A stretch of 5,558 nt of DNA, taken from NCBI GenBank assembly GCA_019417045.1, contig DXWE01000064.1, positions 1 to 5,558 of the forward strand, read 5' to 3'. Source of the stretch: Oscillospiraceae bacterium (GTDB taxonomy: Bacteria > Bacillota > Clostridia > Oscillospirales > Acutalibacteraceae). Made by a program: the position numbers and the translations under genes. The notes beneath the pieces are model-generated. The model saw only the letters and a program-made list of their open reading frames with translations, was not told where the DNA came from and searched no databases. Shown here in pieces: positions 5,297 through 5,558 of this stretch; the first letter of the stretch is position 1, and the number at the start of each line of letters is the position of its first letter.

Positions 5297-5558
5297 ATGA
5301 AAAAGGAAAAGGTCGTCATCGGCGACCAGGGGATCCGCGATGCGCGCCAGCTCGGTGTGCCGCGCATGCTGATTCTCGGACTGCAACACACGTTTGCCAT
5401 GTTCGGTGCCACCGTGCTGGTGCCGATCCTCACGGGGCTGGATGTGAGCACCGCCCTGCTGATGGCGGGACTGGGTACGCTGCTGTTTCATCTGATCACC
5501 GGCGGCAAGGTGCCGGTGTTCCTCGGCTCGTCGTTTGCGTTTATCGGCGGGTATGCCG
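5297..5558 (+). CDS. uraA: NCS2-family uracil permease (N-terminal part, cut by window edge)
   Basis: The first 87 residues of a nucleobase:cation symporter of the NCS2 (UraA/PyrP) family are present; it would import uracil with protons across the cytoplasmic membrane. After a polar start (MKKEKVVIGDQG), a hydrophobic segment with LQHTFAMFGATVLVP (29-43) matches the first membrane helix and its QH signature. VSTALLMAGLGTLLFHLITGG (50-70) fits the second helix, and KVPVFLGSSFAFIGG (71-85) the short third helix, where E. coli UraA reads almost identically (GKIPAYLGSSFAFI). GGAGG at 5284-5288 lies 8 nt before the ATG. The gene is divergent from the DUF4364 gene and has its own promoter. The substrate-deciding central helices are beyond the window, so xanthine or another base is not formally excluded, although the N-terminus is strongly uracil-type. 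Confidence 0.93.
   Translation, partial: MKKEKVVIGDQGIRDARQLGVPRMLILGLQHTFAMFGATVLVPILTGLDVSTALLMAGLGTLLFHLITGGKVPVFLGSSFAFIGGYA

Noticed and set aside
5021..5491. Minus-strand 156-codon frame across the divergent intergenic region into the permease gene
   Set aside because: It overlaps the promoters and the permease coding start in antisense, and its residues resemble no protein family.

Overview
This is a gene-dense, GC-rich window (well above 60% G+C by eye) from the genome of a Gram-positive anaerobe, most likely a high-GC member of the Clostridia (Oscillospiraceae/Ruminococcaceae-like). The main support is a DUF4364-family protein, a HemZ-type radical SAM protein next to a D-aminoacyl-tRNA deacylase and a small metallo-hydrolase, strong AGGAGG-type ribosome binding sites, and consensus-like sigma-A promoters. 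The genus assignment is inference only.

Layout. Positions 4408 to 1 hold a minus-strand transcription unit read right to left. A near-consensus promoter (TTGACA, 17 bp, TATACT) precedes an ADP-ribosylglycohydrolase-family gene (4324-3002). Then come D-aminoacyl-tRNA deacylase (2989-2513), a glyoxalase-II-like metallo-beta-lactamase-fold hydrolase (2516-1869), a HemZ-type radical SAM protein (1810-332), and a uridine-kinase-like P-loop protein (354 to the window edge). Genes are tightly packed: a 12-nt gap, an ATGA overlap, a 58-nt gap with a hairpin, and a 23-nt overlap. To the right is a separate minus-strand gene, the DUF4364 winged-helix-like protein (5045-4461). It ends in a clear intrinsic terminator that insulates the five-gene unit. 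Divergent from it, across a 251-bp AT-richer intergenic region, the plus strand carries the start of an NCS2-family uracil permease gene (5297 onward).

How the genes may work together. Most products look like metabolic or quality-control functions: D-amino-acid proofreading on tRNA, thioester or glyoxal-type detoxification, ADP-ribose hydrolysis, and a tetrapyrrole-related radical SAM reaction. Pyrimidine salvage appears at both ends (kinase on the left, uracil permease on the right), but on different transcripts. The divergent DUF4364/uracil permease pair, with repeats around the permease promoter, is the best candidate for local regulation.

I see no CRISPR array, insertion sequence, tRNA, rRNA or phage gene. 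No fundamentally new system is evident. The points of interest are the unusual composition of the dtd-hydrolase-hemZ cluster, altered signature motifs in several enzymes, and regulatory structure in the intergenic regions.
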